A DNA stretch of 64,000 bases from Elusimicrobiota bacterium (GCA_041660925.1 JBAZVI010000001.1:124001-188000); one strand, 5' to 3'. Shown: positions 25,855-35,263, counted from the first letter of the stretch. The notes: a model not told the origin generated them from the letters alone. Numbers and translations: made by a program.

Positions 25855-26766
25855 TTAGACACCAAGCTTTTTTTTGAAATCCGCTATCAGGGAATCGACG
25901 TTGTGGATAGGGAAGAGGACGTAGTTTAGGCGCGGGAGCTTGTCCGCCGGAACGTCCTTAAAGAATTCATCCTTTATCTCTTTTGCCTCATCCCGGAGGC
26001 CCTGCATCACACTTGCCAGTTTTTCATCCGCACTATTTCCCGTAGCGGCCTTGCCCGACTCGTAGGCAACCATGCAGACCAGATGCACTTCGATTCCGTT
26101 GTCCTTACCAGCAAGGTAGTCCTTTGCGATCTGTTCGAGCTCTTCCGATACAAACTCCTCGTAGACATATAGATTGAGTTCGCTCCGGTGCTTTTCGTGA
26201 TGGTCGAGGATGCTCTTGACCGCCTCTCGCAGAGAGCTTTTGAGACGTGAAGATTTGGGCTTGTAGGTTTTGGCTTCGCCAAGATAGAGGACAAACTTCC
26301 CAGCGTTGTTTCTGATATGGAATGCGTCGGCTCCGTTCCGTTCGAGCCCGGGGCTCGTGGTGATTGGCATCTTCCTCAGCAGAGGTGCAGCCTTAAAGAA
26401 GTGCTGGAGAAGATTGAAAAGCAGGAGCTCCGAAAACTGCCCTTTCACGCTCCAGGGCCTAAATTTTTGCTTTGCCTTCAAATCAACCATCGCAAACGCG
26501 GCTGCCTCTCCGCGCCCATCTCTTTCGAAGTCATCTCGCATGGCGCGTTGACGAGGGGCCGTATAGACGTAGTCGGAGACGCTGGCCATCATCTCATCGA
26601 TGAATTCCGGCCGCATTTCGACGAGGTCTGAGTAGCCAATGCATGCGCCGATATGGTCCTTATCGGGCTTTAGGCCAAAGGATTCTTCCACGAAATGCAT
26701 GCTGCGGAGGAGTGCGTCGGTCTTGATGAGAAGGCTGTCGGTATCAACGGGATCGTGAGGGGGCAT
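25855..26766 (-). CDS. hamA: Hachiman defence nuclease HamA (DUF1837)
   Basis: A 303-residue DUF1837 protein. The nuclease core is GQFSELLLFNLL (Glu ~113), KMPITTSPGLERNGADAFHI (Asp ~147) and FVLYLGEAKTYKPKSS (Glu ~164, Lys ~166), a PD-(D/E)XK arrangement. ATG 26766 has AGGTGA ~9 nt upstream; GTG 26778 is an alternative adding four residues. Known HamA enzymes degrade cell DNA when released by HamB, giving abortive protection. First gene of the hamA-hamB operon. Confidence 0.85.
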   Translation of the reverse strand: MPPHDPVDTDSLLIKTDALLRSMHFVEESFGLKPDKDHIGACIGYSDLVEMRPEFIDEMMASVSDYVYTAPRQRAMRDDFERDGRGEAAAFAMVDLKAKQKFRPWSVKGQFSELLLFNLLQHFFKAAPLLRKMPITTSPGLERNGADAFHIRNNAGKFVLYLGEAKTYKPKSSRLKSSLREAVKSILDHHEKHRSELNLYVYEEFVSEELEQIAKDYLAGKDNGIEVHLVCMVAYESGKAATGNSADEKLASVMQGLRDEAKEIKDEFFKDVPADKLPRLNYVLFPIHNVDSLIADFKKKLGV

Positions 26767-26822
26767 TCGGGAATTCACCTATCGAAATGTTGAATAGTAG
26801 CGTTCCCCACGGGCACTACATA

Positions 26823-26852
26823 ATTGTAAGTTGACCGACCTGCATATTACAA
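26823..26852 (-). promoter_or_regulatory. candidate sigma70-type promoter of hamAB
   Basis: Minus strand TTGTAA, 18-base spacer, TACAAT, ending ~55 bases before the hamA start. Unlike core genes of the window this gives a leadered mRNA. Weak evidence; the two hexamers are also a dyad. Confidence 0.3.
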
Positions 26853-26981
26853 ACTTGAATCAATCATAGCATTCAAAAATCCTAATTGAGCCACGCAATT
26901 TACAATTCTCTCCCCACCAGCCTCCAGCTCCGTGCTGATGCCCTCACGAGAACGGAGGTTCCCCCGCAGAGAACGACGATT

Positions 26982-27079
26982 CTACCCTCCCCATGCCCTC
27001 CCTCGAAGAGGGAGGGTGAACGGCGGGGGCAGTTCTACCCACCCCTTGCCCTCCCTCGAAGAGGGAGGGTGACCGGCGG
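26982..27079. repeat. two tandem copies of a 45-bp intergenic repeat
   Basis: Copies at 26982-27026 and 27035-27079 are almost identical. Each has CTACCC near the start, the palindrome CCCTCCCTCGAAGAGGGAGGG and the end CGGCGG. A third copy is at 27830-27873. The remainder of the 26,853-27,150 gap shows no gene. Confidence 0.75.
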
Positions 27080-27150
27080 TCCATTGGACCCAGACCATCT
27101 GTCCCGCTCGGATAGGCCTCCCGCCTCATGCGTACCGACGGGGCTTGGGG

Positions 27151-27156
27151 TATCCT
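27151..27156 (+). promoter_or_regulatory. -10 hexamer for leaderless start at 27163
   Basis: TATCCT, six bases, ATG; no Shine-Dalgarno site. Confidence 0.5.
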
Positions 27157-27162
27157 TTAGAC

Positions 27163-27768
27163 ATGAAGAAACTCTTCCTCATCGCTCTCGCGCTCGCTTT
27201 CTCCGCGCCGGCACGCTCTCAGAGCATCGACGAGATCTTCGGCGTGGACCCCGGGCAGATCATCGCCGAGGCCCAGCGCCAGCAGGCGAAGTACGAGGCC
27301 GAGCTCGAGGTCCGGCGCGCGAAGAAGCAGCGGATCGCCGCCGTGCTCGAGTTCATCAACGCCGTGAAGACGCCCAAGCAGGACGAGCGCTGCGTCCTCT
27401 CCGCGGTGGTCCGGCACATGAACGTCGGGACCCCCTCCGGCGAGGCGCCCGACGTCTACCGCGCGAGCCGCACCATCCTCGAGGACTACCAGACCTACTA
27501 CTACGCGGAGATCAGCGTCCAGGACACCCCGAAGGAGATCAAGACCACCTACTTCCCGCTCTCCAACATCATCTTCATGGAGGACGCCGCCTCCGCGTAC
27601 GACGCCTCGAAGAGCATCGACGACGCCATCGCCGGGCAGTTCGCGCTCTATGTGCAGTACCGCGTCCTCAAGCGCGCCCCCTCCTCCGCGGAGGCCCAGG
27701 CGGCGGCGGCCGAGGTCGTGAGCTGGTTCCACGCGACTTACACGGCGCAGAGGGCGGTTTGTAGGTAG
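27163..27768 (+). CDS. secreted protein of unknown function
   Basis: A 201-residue protein with a signal peptide (MKKLFLIALALAFSAPARSQ). An early charged helix (IIAEAQRQQAKYEAELEVRRAKKQR) is followed by a mixed region with few distinctive motifs. One internal and one C-terminal Cys. No family recognised. Single-gene unit ended by a strong hairpin terminator. Confidence 0.7.
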   Translation: MKKLFLIALALAFSAPARSQSIDEIFGVDPGQIIAEAQRQQAKYEAELEVRRAKKQRIAAVLEFINAVKTPKQDERCVLSAVVRHMNVGTPSGEAPDVYRASRTILEDYQTYYYAEISVQDTPKEIKTTYFPLSNIIFMEDAASAYDASKSIDDAIAGQFALYVQYRVLKRAPSSAEAQAAAAEVVSWFHATYTAQRAVCR

Positions 27769-27788
27769 ACTTTTCGGGTAGGAATGAG

Positions 27789-27824
27789 GAGCCGGCCCGG
27801 GCGGGTGCCCGGGCCGGCTCTTTT
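27789..27824 (+). terminator. Rho-independent terminator
   Basis: Perfect 14-bp GC stem (27789-27802 with 27807-27820), loop GGGT, then TTTT. Confidence 0.9.
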
Positions 27825-27829
27825 CAGTT

Positions 27830-27873
27830 CTACCCTCCCCTTGCCCTCCCTCGAGAGGGAGGGTGAACGGCGG
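27830..27873. repeat. intergenic repeat, third copy of the 45-bp unit
   Basis: Matches the units at 26982-27079, with the palindrome CCCTCCCTCGAGAGGGAGGG. Confidence 0.7.
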
Positions 27874-27897
27874 GGCAGGAGGGAGGGAGACCGACCT

Positions 27898-29433
27898 TTA
27901 TTCTTCCTCGCCCTCTTCCACGGCGGCCTTCTCTGCCAGGGAGCCGAGGGTGGCGCCGTCCTCGGTGCGGCCGGCCTCGTGGACCTGGATGAAGCGCCGG
28001 AACACGAGCAGGCCGAGCGGCGAGACCATCGCCATGACGCCGATGATGAGCCACATGGTCTGCGAGTCGCGCAGGCCCTCGGCCGGGCAGTAGCGCGAGA
28101 GGAGGTAGCCCGAGACCGAGCCCACGAAGAACTTCGCGACGAAGTACGGCAGGAGCGAGAGGGCCATGTACGAGGCCTCCTGGCCCTTCGGCGCGATGGC
28201 CGCCGGGTACTCGTAGAGCCGCGGCGAGTAGAAGGCCTCGCCCACCGAGAGCACCACGACGCTGAAGAAGATGCTCATGTAGAGCGGGTTCACGGGCCCC
28301 TCGATGCCGAACCACTTGTGCACGAGCAGGTCCCCGAGCGGCCCGTCCGCCAGCCCGGTGAAGAGGGCCGGCGGCATCGCCATGAAGAACACCGAGCACC
28401 CGGCGATGAAGCTGCCGATGATGACGGTCTTGTAGGCCGACATCTTCTGCGTCAGCGCGCCGATGATCGGCACGAGGAACACGATGAGGACGGGGTTCAG
28501 CACGCCGAAGAGGCGTCCGATGGGCGCGCCCGCTCCCAGCTCCCGGATGCCGTACTTCGGGAAGGTGTAGTGCATGTGGTAGAAGATGAGCCGCACGAAC
28601 ACCACCAGCGAGAGGAAGATGAGGAAGCGGTAGAAGGCGGGCTGCGTCCACAGGCTCTTGAAGATGCGCGCCCAGCTCTCGAGCGCGTCGCGCCCGCTCA
28701 GCCAGGCGGCCTCGAGGGCGTTGCGGTCGCCGTACTTCGGCTTCTCGACGAAGATCTTGACGCCCTCGTCGGTGACCTCGACCCCGTCGCGCAGACAGAA
28801 GTACATGATGAGCAGGTTCGGGATGGTGAACAGGAAGCCGAGGAAGATGAGGGTCTGATACGTGCTCAGCGTCGTTCCCAGCACGGGGAGGGTGTAGTGC
28901 CCGTACTCCCCGAGGCCGTTGCGCACCCGGTCGAAGATGGTGCCGGAGATGGCGAAGCCCACGTTCATCATCGCGTAGAACATGGAGAAGGCCATGGAGC
29001 GCTGGACGGTCGAGGCGTAGCGCTTGATCGCCGCGACCATGACCGGCGTCATGAGCGCCTCGCCCAGGGCCAGCGGGAGCAGGCCCAGCGGCAGGGCGAT
29101 CATGCGCAGGGCGGAGAAGGCCATCACGCCGCGGGCCATGATGCAGACCCCGAAGCCGATGAGGAAGGCCTTGCGCAGGCCGATGGCGTCGACGAGCGAG
29201 CCCACCATGATGGTGAAGAGGGTCATGATGGTGGACCAGGTCGCGATGAGGAAGCCGGCGTTCACGTCGTTGTACTTGAGGTCCGAGGAGAGCCAGAGCA
29301 CGAGCGTGGAGTTCACCAGGCCGTAGGCCACGATGGCCAGGATCTTGGTGCCTAGGATGAGCCACAGCTCGCGGACCGCGCCCTTGAGCACGAGGAAACG
29401 GCCGAGGAAGGATTCGTCTTTGTTCTCAGTCAT
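27898..29433 (-). CDS. major facilitator superfamily transporter
   Basis: A 511-residue integral membrane protein with about 12 hydrophobic segments. The loop after TM2 (GSLVDAIGLRKAFLIGFG) is an MFS motif A variant. Long periplasmic/cytoplasmic insertions and the acidic C-terminal tail (EEGEEE) recall peptide/POT-like members, but substrate residues are not identifiable. GGAGG lies 7 nt before the ATG. It starts 12 bases after the glutamine synthetase homologue, so the pair is likely an operon and the transporter may supply a nitrogen compound. Confidence 0.8.
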   Translation of the reverse strand: MTENKDESFLGRFLVLKGAVRELWLILGTKILAIVAYGLVNSTLVLWLSSDLKYNDVNAGFLIATWSTIMTLFTIMVGSLVDAIGLRKAFLIGFGVCIMARGVMAFSALRMIALPLGLLPLALGEALMTPVMVAAIKRYASTVQRSMAFSMFYAMMNVGFAISGTIFDRVRNGLGEYGHYTLPVLGTTLSTYQTLIFLGFLFTIPNLLIMYFCLRDGVEVTDEGVKIFVEKPKYGDRNALEAAWLSGRDALESWARIFKSLWTQPAFYRFLIFLSLVVFVRLIFYHMHYTFPKYGIRELGAGAPIGRLFGVLNPVLIVFLVPIIGALTQKMSAYKTVIIGSFIAGCSVFFMAMPPALFTGLADGPLGDLLVHKWFGIEGPVNPLYMSIFFSVVVLSVGEAFYSPRLYEYPAAIAPKGQEASYMALSLLPYFVAKFFVGSVSGYLLSRYCPAEGLRDSQTMWLIIGVMAMVSPLGLLVFRRFIQVHEAGRTEDGATLGSLAEKAAVEEGEEE

Positions 29434-29445
29434 CGGGCCTCCGGA

Positions 29446-30993
29446 CTACATGCAGTGCAGCGAGGAGGAGACGACCCTCCGCAGGGCTTCCCGGCGCTGT
29501 TCCGGGGTCATGCCGCCGAGGTCGCGGGCGAGGGTCTCGTCCTTCTCGTCGGCCAGGCGGCGCGCGCAGAAATCGAGGGTCTGTTCGGGGAACACGCCGT
29601 CCTTCGCGTAGGCCTTGCGGTCGCGCGCGAGGCGGCGGGCGGACTCGGCGCAGCTGCCCGGCAGGGTGTCGAGGCGCTCGAGGGCGGCCTTGTCGTCGTA
29701 GACGTTGCCGGTCACCTCGCCCCGGGCCGCGAGCGCGAGCGCGTCCTTGCGTCCCGTAAATCCCTCGCGCACCGCGCAGGCGATGCCCGCGAGGAGGAGA
29801 TGGACGTCGGCGGAGCCGTCGGGCGAGCGCAGCTCGACGGTCTGGCCGAACATGTCGCCCTTGTAGTCGGGCTTCTGCCGGGGGTTGACGCGGCAGGCGA
29901 GGTTGTCGACCCCGCGCCAGCCGAGCGGGACCCGCACGAGCGCCGAGCGGTTGGCGGCGCTCCAGCAGACGCGGGTCGGCGCCTCCTGGTGCGGCACCAG
30001 GCGCAGGTAGGAGGCCGCGCAGGTGTTGCCGAAGGCGGTCAGCGAGCCGGCGTGGCGGAGCAGGCCGCCGATGACGGCGCGGGCGTCCTCGCTCAAGACG
30101 CCTTTCGCGTCGAGCAGCACGTTGCGGCCCTTGCGCGAGACGGAGAGATGGATGTGCAGGCCGCTGCCGGCGTCGCCCAGGCTCAGCTTGGGGGCGAAGG
30201 AGACGAGGAGCCCGTGGCGGGCGGCGAGGCGGCGGACGAGCCACTTGGCGGTGAGCAGGCGGCCGGCGGTCTCCTGGAGCGGGGCGGGCAGGAACTCGAG
30301 CTCGTACTGGCACATCCGCATCCCGCGGAACTCGGGGAGCGCGTCCTCGGCGGAGGCGACGTAGCCCACCTCGGAGTGGGCGTACTTCACCCCCCCGCAG
30401 ATCTCGGCGGAGAGACGCAGGACCTCCTCGAGGAAGCCGTCCCAGCGCGAGTAGGGGGCGGCCTCGTGGTAGGCGCCCTGCGGGCGGCCGGGGTAGAGCT
30501 CCTTCTCCTCGGGGTAGATGACGTAGAACTCGAGCTCGCCTAAGGCCTGGAGCTCGCCGCCCGCCGCGCGGGTGAAGGACTCGTCGGCGCGCGCGAGGAC
30601 GTTGTCGGGGGTGAAGACGGCCGGCTCGCCCTTGCCGTCGAGGAAGCGGCAGACGAACTCGAGGGAGTCGGGGGCGAAGGGGCTGAGGAAGGCCGTGCGG
30701 TAGACCGGCAGGACGTACATGTCGCTGCGGCCGGCGTCCACCATCCCCTTGAAGAGGCTCGAGCCGTCGACGCGCTCGCCCTCGGCGAGCACGGCCTCGG
30801 CGTCGCGCAGGTCGTTGACCGGGAGCTTGAGCTCCTTGAGCTTGCCGTCGCGGGCCGGATAGCGGAAATGGATGGAGCGGATGCCGCGCTTGCGGATGAC
30901 GCCGAGGAGGTCCTTGCGGGTGAAGTCCTCGGGGGCCTTGCCCAGCTCGCGCACGAGCGGATTCGCGTGCCCGTCGAAAAGAGCGGTCGCCAT
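29446..30993 (-). CDS. glutamine synthetase family protein
   Basis: A 515-residue GS-fold enzyme. Landmarks: the N-terminal b-grasp RSIHFRYPARDGKLKELKLP, GELEFYVI (metal-binding Glu), CQYELEFLPAPLQETA, SGLHIHLS (ATP/glutamate site), RVPLGWRG and VELRSPDGSADVHL (arginine site). GS catalyses ATP-dependent ligation of ammonia to glutamate; sequence divergence (e.g. the missing exact NRSxxxRIP) leaves open a gamma-glutamyl-amine type ligase. TAGACT 6 nt before the ATG suggests a leaderless start. Confidence 0.8.
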   Translation of the reverse strand: MATALFDGHANPLVRELGKAPEDFTRKDLLGVIRKRGIRSIHFRYPARDGKLKELKLPVNDLRDAEAVLAEGERVDGSSLFKGMVDAGRSDMYVLPVYRTAFLSPFAPDSLEFVCRFLDGKGEPAVFTPDNVLARADESFTRAAGGELQALGELEFYVIYPEEKELYPGRPQGAYHEAAPYSRWDGFLEEVLRLSAEICGGVKYAHSEVGYVASAEDALPEFRGMRMCQYELEFLPAPLQETAGRLLTAKWLVRRLAARHGLLVSFAPKLSLGDAGSGLHIHLSVSRKGRNVLLDAKGVLSEDARAVIGGLLRHAGSLTAFGNTCAASYLRLVPHQEAPTRVCWSAANRSALVRVPLGWRGVDNLACRVNPRQKPDYKGDMFGQTVELRSPDGSADVHLLLAGIACAVREGFTGRKDALALAARGEVTGNVYDDKAALERLDTLPGSCAESARRLARDRKAYAKDGVFPEQTLDFCARRLADEKDETLARDLGGMTPEQRREALRRVVSSSLHCM

Positions 30994-30999
30994 GCGCTC

Positions 31000-31005
31000 A
31001 GTCTA
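31000..31005 (-). promoter_or_regulatory. -10 hexamer for leaderless start at 30993
   Basis: Minus strand TAGACT, six bases, ATG. Confidence 0.5.
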
Positions 31006-31034
31006 AGATTTTCGACGGAAGGACGCAACGGGCG

Positions 31035-31808
31035 TCAGAGGGCGGAAGCGGCGGACTGCAGGGTGCGGCCGGCGTCGCTGAGAGCGTTCAGGAGGGCGCC
31101 CTCCCCCTGGGGCTTGCGCACGCGCAGGTCCGGCTGGAAGGAGTAGGTCACGCCGCCGCCCACCCCGCCGCTGACCCCGTGCGAGGGGATGCCCAGGCGC
31201 TGGGCGAGCGCGACCGAGCCCTCCCCGAAGCGGGGCCCGCAGTCGCCCACGACCGCGAGCGCGCTCTGCCCGTTGTAGCGGACGACGACGACGCTGCCGA
31301 GCAGGTCCTTGCGGGACTTGGGGACGACGACGTAGGGGACGCGCGTGGGATCGAGCGAGGAGCCGTCGGCGTAGCGCATCGAGGTCTGGCGCTGGCGATG
31401 GGGGTCCTGATGGACGCGGGGGTCGTAGCCGCTCACGGGGCCGTCGGTGTCGATGGCCATCCCCGCCCGCACGGTCCAGGGGGAGGAGCGCGTCGGAGAG
31501 GCCGCGAGGGCGTCGACGAAGGTCCCGTTGGAGGCGCCGTCGAAGCGCACCGCGCCGCTGCGCCAGGACGCGTCCATGTCCTCGATGGGGGCGGCGGCGA
31601 CGGCGAAGGACTTCCCGGCCTTCTCGAGCTGGCGCAGCGCCTCGGGGGAGGCGGTCTCGACCCGGGCGCCGAAGCGGGCGGGCTCGGGGCGGTTCTTCGG
31701 GTCGGAGGTGTCGAAGCGGGCGGAGGCCTTCTTGTCGGCGCACTCCTCGGGCTTGCAGCCCGTCAGGGCGAGGAGGAGAGGGAGGAGGAGGAGGGCCCGG
31801 GCCTTCAT
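31035..31808 (-). CDS. lipoprotein with GH75 chitosanase-like domain
   Basis: A 257-residue protein with a lipoprotein signal (LLLALTGCKPEEC). From ~residue 90 it follows the GH75 fungal chitosanase pattern: AGMAIDTDGP, a DPHRQRQTSMRYADG segment, PYVVVPKSR, VVGDCGPRFGEGSVALAQRLGI (containing the GD.GP..GE acidic residues) and VTYSFQPD. GH75 enzymes cut chitosan; bacterial relatives exist. Attachment to an envelope membrane through the lipid is inferred. ATG 31808 is 6 nt after AAGACT; ATG 31814 is an alternative. Confidence 0.75.
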   Translation of the reverse strand: MKARALLLLPLLLALTGCKPEECADKKASARFDTSDPKNRPEPARFGARVETASPEALRQLEKAGKSFAVAAAPIEDMDASWRSGAVRFDGASNGTFVDALAASPTRSSPWTVRAGMAIDTDGPVSGYDPRVHQDPHRQRQTSMRYADGSSLDPTRVPYVVVPKSRKDLLGSVVVVRYNGQSALAVVGDCGPRFGEGSVALAQRLGIPSHGVSGGVGGGVTYSFQPDLRVRKPQGEGALLNALSDAGRTLQSAASAL

Positions 31809-31859
31809 GGCCATAGTCTTGCGCCGAAGCGCGGGAAGGACCCGTATCCGAGGGCCCAT

Positions 31860-31889
31860 GCCGGAGTAGGCCCAAAGGCCTACTCCGGC
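31860..31889. other. 13-bp perfect hairpin in 5' region of the GH75 gene
   Basis: GCCGGAGTAGGCC, loop CAAA, GGCCTACTCCGGC. No U-tract follows, so an attenuator or regulator target is as likely as a terminator. Confidence 0.5.
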
Positions 31890-31901
31890 CCATCTGCTTA
31901 T

Positions 31902-32246
31902 CCATACTCCCCACGGGAATCCCCGGCTAGGAGTCCGTCCGAGTAATATCGCCCGTGCCGGAGGCCCGAGATTGGGGAGAGTCCTAGGCGGGCTGCCGGG
32001 GGCATAGCCGAAGCTATGTCCCCGTCGGCCCAACGACGGAATCTCCCCGATATCGGGCCTCCCGCTCCTCCCCATAACTCAGGGGAAGAGCGGGTCGCGC
32101 GCTATCGGGCTGCGCCTTCGTTGCCCGCCGCTCGCGTAGCGCTGCTACGCCGCGCGCCGAAGCGCCTCGGCTCGCTCCAACAGCGCGCGACCGGCATGGA
32201 CGCTATTACTCGGACGGACTCCTCGGGATTCCCGCACGGGATTATG
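31902..32246. repeat. 345-bp composite of nested inverted repeats
   Basis: The outer arms (31902-31961 and 32191-32246) share a 19-bp exact core, GGAGTCCGTCCGAGTAATA. Inside are a second pair (31960-31980 with 32042-32062), a hairpin at 31999-32023 (GGGGCATAGC/GCTATGTCCCC), a pair GGTCGCGCGCT/AGCGCGCGACC (32093/32182) and GCGTAGC/GCTACGC (32134-32150). No protein-coding potential was recognised. It resembles a MITE-like or structured repeat, ending 2 bases before the promoter hexamer of the aldolase gene. Confidence 0.65.
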
Positions 32247-32247
32247 G

Positions 32248-32253
32248 TAGATT
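32248..32253 (+). promoter_or_regulatory. -10 hexamer for leaderless GTG start at 32260
   Basis: TAGATT, six bases, GTG. Confidence 0.45.
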
Positions 32254-32259
32254 CTCGTC

Positions 32260-33009
32260 GTGACCGAGGCCGAACTGCGCCGGGAGCTCGTCAAGTTCGG
32301 CCGCCTGCTCTTCGAGCGGGACTACACCCCCGGGCCTTCCGGCAACCTCAGCGCCCGCCTCGGCCCGGACCTCTTCCTCATCACCCCGACCGGCCGGAGC
32401 AAGGGCCTCCTCGCGCCCGAGGACCTCGTCGTCATCGACGGCAAGGGCCGCAAGGTGCGCGGCCGCCTGAGCCCGACCTCGGAGAGCGCGATGCACCTGC
32501 TCTTCTACGCGCTGCGCCCCGAAGTCCGCGCGGTCGTCCACGCCCATCCGCCCACGGCCACGAGCTTCGCCTGCGCGGGCCTCCCGCTCGACAGCCCGCT
32601 GTCCTCGGAGTTCATCGAGGCCCTGGGCTGCGCGCCGCTCGCCTCCTACGCCACCCCGGGGACGCCCGAAGTCCCGGACTCCCTGCGGGACCTGGCCCGG
32701 AGCCACGACGCCGTCCTGCTCGCCAACCACGGGGTCGTGACCGTCGGCAAGGACCTCTGGGACGCCTACGCGAAGATGGAGACCATCGAGCACTTCGCGC
32801 AGATCAGCATGAACGTGCGCCTGCTCGGGCGCGAGGCGCTGCTCGGAGAGAAGGACATCCGCAAGCTCCTGGAAGCGCGCGCGCACTATCAGGGCCTCGA
32901 CCGGGTCCCGGAACGCCGGCCGGGCTGCCCGGCCTCCCCCTCCGCGAAGGCCGTCGACCCCGCCGTGGTCGAGCAGATCGTCCGGGCCGTCATCGAAAAG
33001 CTGGCCTGA
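32260..33009 (+). CDS. class II aldolase with C-terminal helix tail
   Basis: A 249-residue class II (fuculose/rhamnulose-phosphate type) aldolase/adducin protein. The zinc histidines are in VVHAHPPTA and LLANHGVVTVG; GPSGNLSARLG and ITPTGRSKG line the phosphate site, and Glu73-like SPTSESAMH is catalytic in the family. After the domain a Pro/Ser-rich linker leads to DPAVVEQIVRAVIEKLA, an amphipathic helix. That tail is like encapsulation peptides of bacterial microcompartment aldolases, but no shell genes are in view. GTG start, leaderless-type promoter. Confidence 0.85.
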   Translation: MTEAELRRELVKFGRLLFERDYTPGPSGNLSARLGPDLFLITPTGRSKGLLAPEDLVVIDGKGRKVRGRLSPTSESAMHLLFYALRPEVRAVVHAHPPTATSFACAGLPLDSPLSSEFIEALGCAPLASYATPGTPEVPDSLRDLARSHDAVLLANHGVVTVGKDLWDAYAKMETIEHFAQISMNVRLLGREALLGEKDIRKLLEARAHYQGLDRVPERRPGCPASPSAKAVDPAVVEQIVRAVIEKLA

Positions 33010-33058
33010 AAACACGGCGCCCTCCGCTCGTTCGATGAGCGGAGGGCGCCGTGTTTTC
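33008..33058 (+). terminator. strong hairpin terminator
   Basis: Perfect 22-bp stem (33008-33029 with 33037-33058), loop GTTCGAT, ending in GTTTTC. It includes the stop codon of the aldolase gene. Confidence 0.85.
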
Positions 33059-33062
33059 AGTT

Positions 33063-33109
33063 GGGCTTGCTTTGCCTAAGCCCCCCGGGGATCTCCTTTG
33101 GAGATTCCC
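33063..33109. repeat. double-hairpin motif (first copy)
   Basis: GGGCTT/AAGCCC stem (33063-33083) followed by a GGGGATCTCC/GGAGATTCCC stem (33087-33109). A related arrangement occurs at 42338-42380, in both cases just past the 3' end of a minus-strand gene. Confidence 0.5.
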
Positions 33110-33112
33110 GGA

Positions 33113-34345
<1,233 letters not shown>

Positions 34346-34352
34346 ATGGGAG

Positions 34353-34358
34353 AGTATA
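34353..34358 (-). promoter_or_regulatory. consensus -10 hexamer for leaderless start at 34345
   Basis: Minus strand TATACT, seven bases, ATG. Confidence 0.55.
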
Positions 34359-34385
34359 ACTTAAGCGCCGGGGGCTCTGCCGAAG

Positions 34386-34973
34386 CTATCCGGGGAACGG
34401 CCTCATGTTCCCCGGAAGATTCCAGTTCTCGAGGACGCAGGCCTGCGGGACGTCGACGCGCAGGGTCGGCCGGCCGTGCAGCCAGCGGTCGAGCCGCTCG
34501 GCGAGCGGGTCGAGCGCGCGCAGGGCCGCGAGGGCCGCGGGAGCGAGGAGCACCGGATGCCCGCCGCGCCCGCCGTGGACGGGGACGACGGCCTCGGAGC
34601 CGCCGCGCTCGGCGTCCGCGCGCCGCGCCCAGAGGGCGTCGAAGAGCTCCCCCTCCCAGACCGGCATGTCCACGTGATGGAGGAAGGCCCAGCGCCCGTC
34701 GTGGAGCACCTCGAGCAGGGACTGGAGCGCCGCGAGCGGCGGCAGGTCCGGGTCCACGGGGACCCAGTGCACTCCCCCGTCGAGGGCGCGGCAGCGGTCG
34801 AGCCAGAGCGGCTGGACCGAGACCGCGACGGCGAGCGGCGGGAAGCGCCCGCGCAGGAAGCGGACCTGCCGCTCGAGGAGCGTCGTCCCGCCGCAGTCGA
34901 GCCAGGCCTTGGGCCCGCCCGCCCGCTTCCCCCGCCCGGCCGCCAGCAGCAGCGCGAAAGCGGCGTTCTCCAT
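34386..34973 (-). CDS. MobA-like NTP transferase
   Basis: A 195-residue nucleotidyltransferase. The nucleotide-binding start is FALLLAAGRGKRAGGPKAWLDCGG (~residues 5-28), the metal/base region is AFLHHVDMPVW, and GGRGGHPVLL is the substrate loop. This matches the MobA/MocA-like NTP_transf_3 family that links a nucleotide to molybdopterin or another acceptor. GGGAGGAGGG immediately precedes this ATG; an in-frame ATG at 35012 is possible. Confidence 0.8.
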   Translation of the reverse strand: MENAAFALLLAAGRGKRAGGPKAWLDCGGTTLLERQVRFLRGRFPPLAVAVSVQPLWLDRCRALDGGVHWVPVDPDLPPLAALQSLLEVLHDGRWAFLHHVDMPVWEGELFDALWARRADAERGGSEAVVPVHGGRGGHPVLLAPAALAALRALDPLAERLDRWLHGRPTLRVDVPQACVLENWNLPGNMRPFPG

Positions 34974-35093
34974 TCCCTCCTCCCGTACGCCGGACACGTT
35001 GTCGGTTCCCATTAGACTGCAAGTTTAAGGTCTTTCCACCCCGCGCGCAACCCTGCGCCGAGACCCGTTCTTGCGGGCCCATTTGGAACGCCG

Positions 35094-35261
35094 ATTAGAA
35101 GCCATCCCCGAGCCCCGTCGGAACGCGAAAACGCGGATCTCGAGCCGAATGCGAGGCGCGAGGATGCCGGCATACTGGAGGTATGCAGGCGTCAGAGCAA
35201 CGAAGCAGGCGGCCGAGAGACGCGTTTGCAGGCGCGGCGGGGTTTGGGGATGGCTTCTAAT
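35094..35261. repeat. 168-bp inverted-repeat element
   Basis: 24-bp arms (35094-35117 and 35238-35261) agree at 22 positions and start ATTAGAAGCCATCCCC. The centre carries GCATAC/GTATGC (35170-35186) and additional GC-rich pairings. It ends 2 bases before the -10 hexamer of the next gene, as does the element at 31902-32246. No coding potential. Confidence 0.65.
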
Positions 35262-35263
35262 GA

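Noticed and set aside
21667..26766. SIR2-like gene plus helicase/nuclease as one Thoeris or other SIR2 defence system
   Set aside because: The SIR2-like gene is in a separate attC-bounded cassette, no TIR partner is present, and hamA-hamB explain the helicase and nuclease by themselves.
20035..26766. Prophage or ICE
   Set aside because: No integrase, portal, terminase, relaxase or structural gene was recognised in the island.
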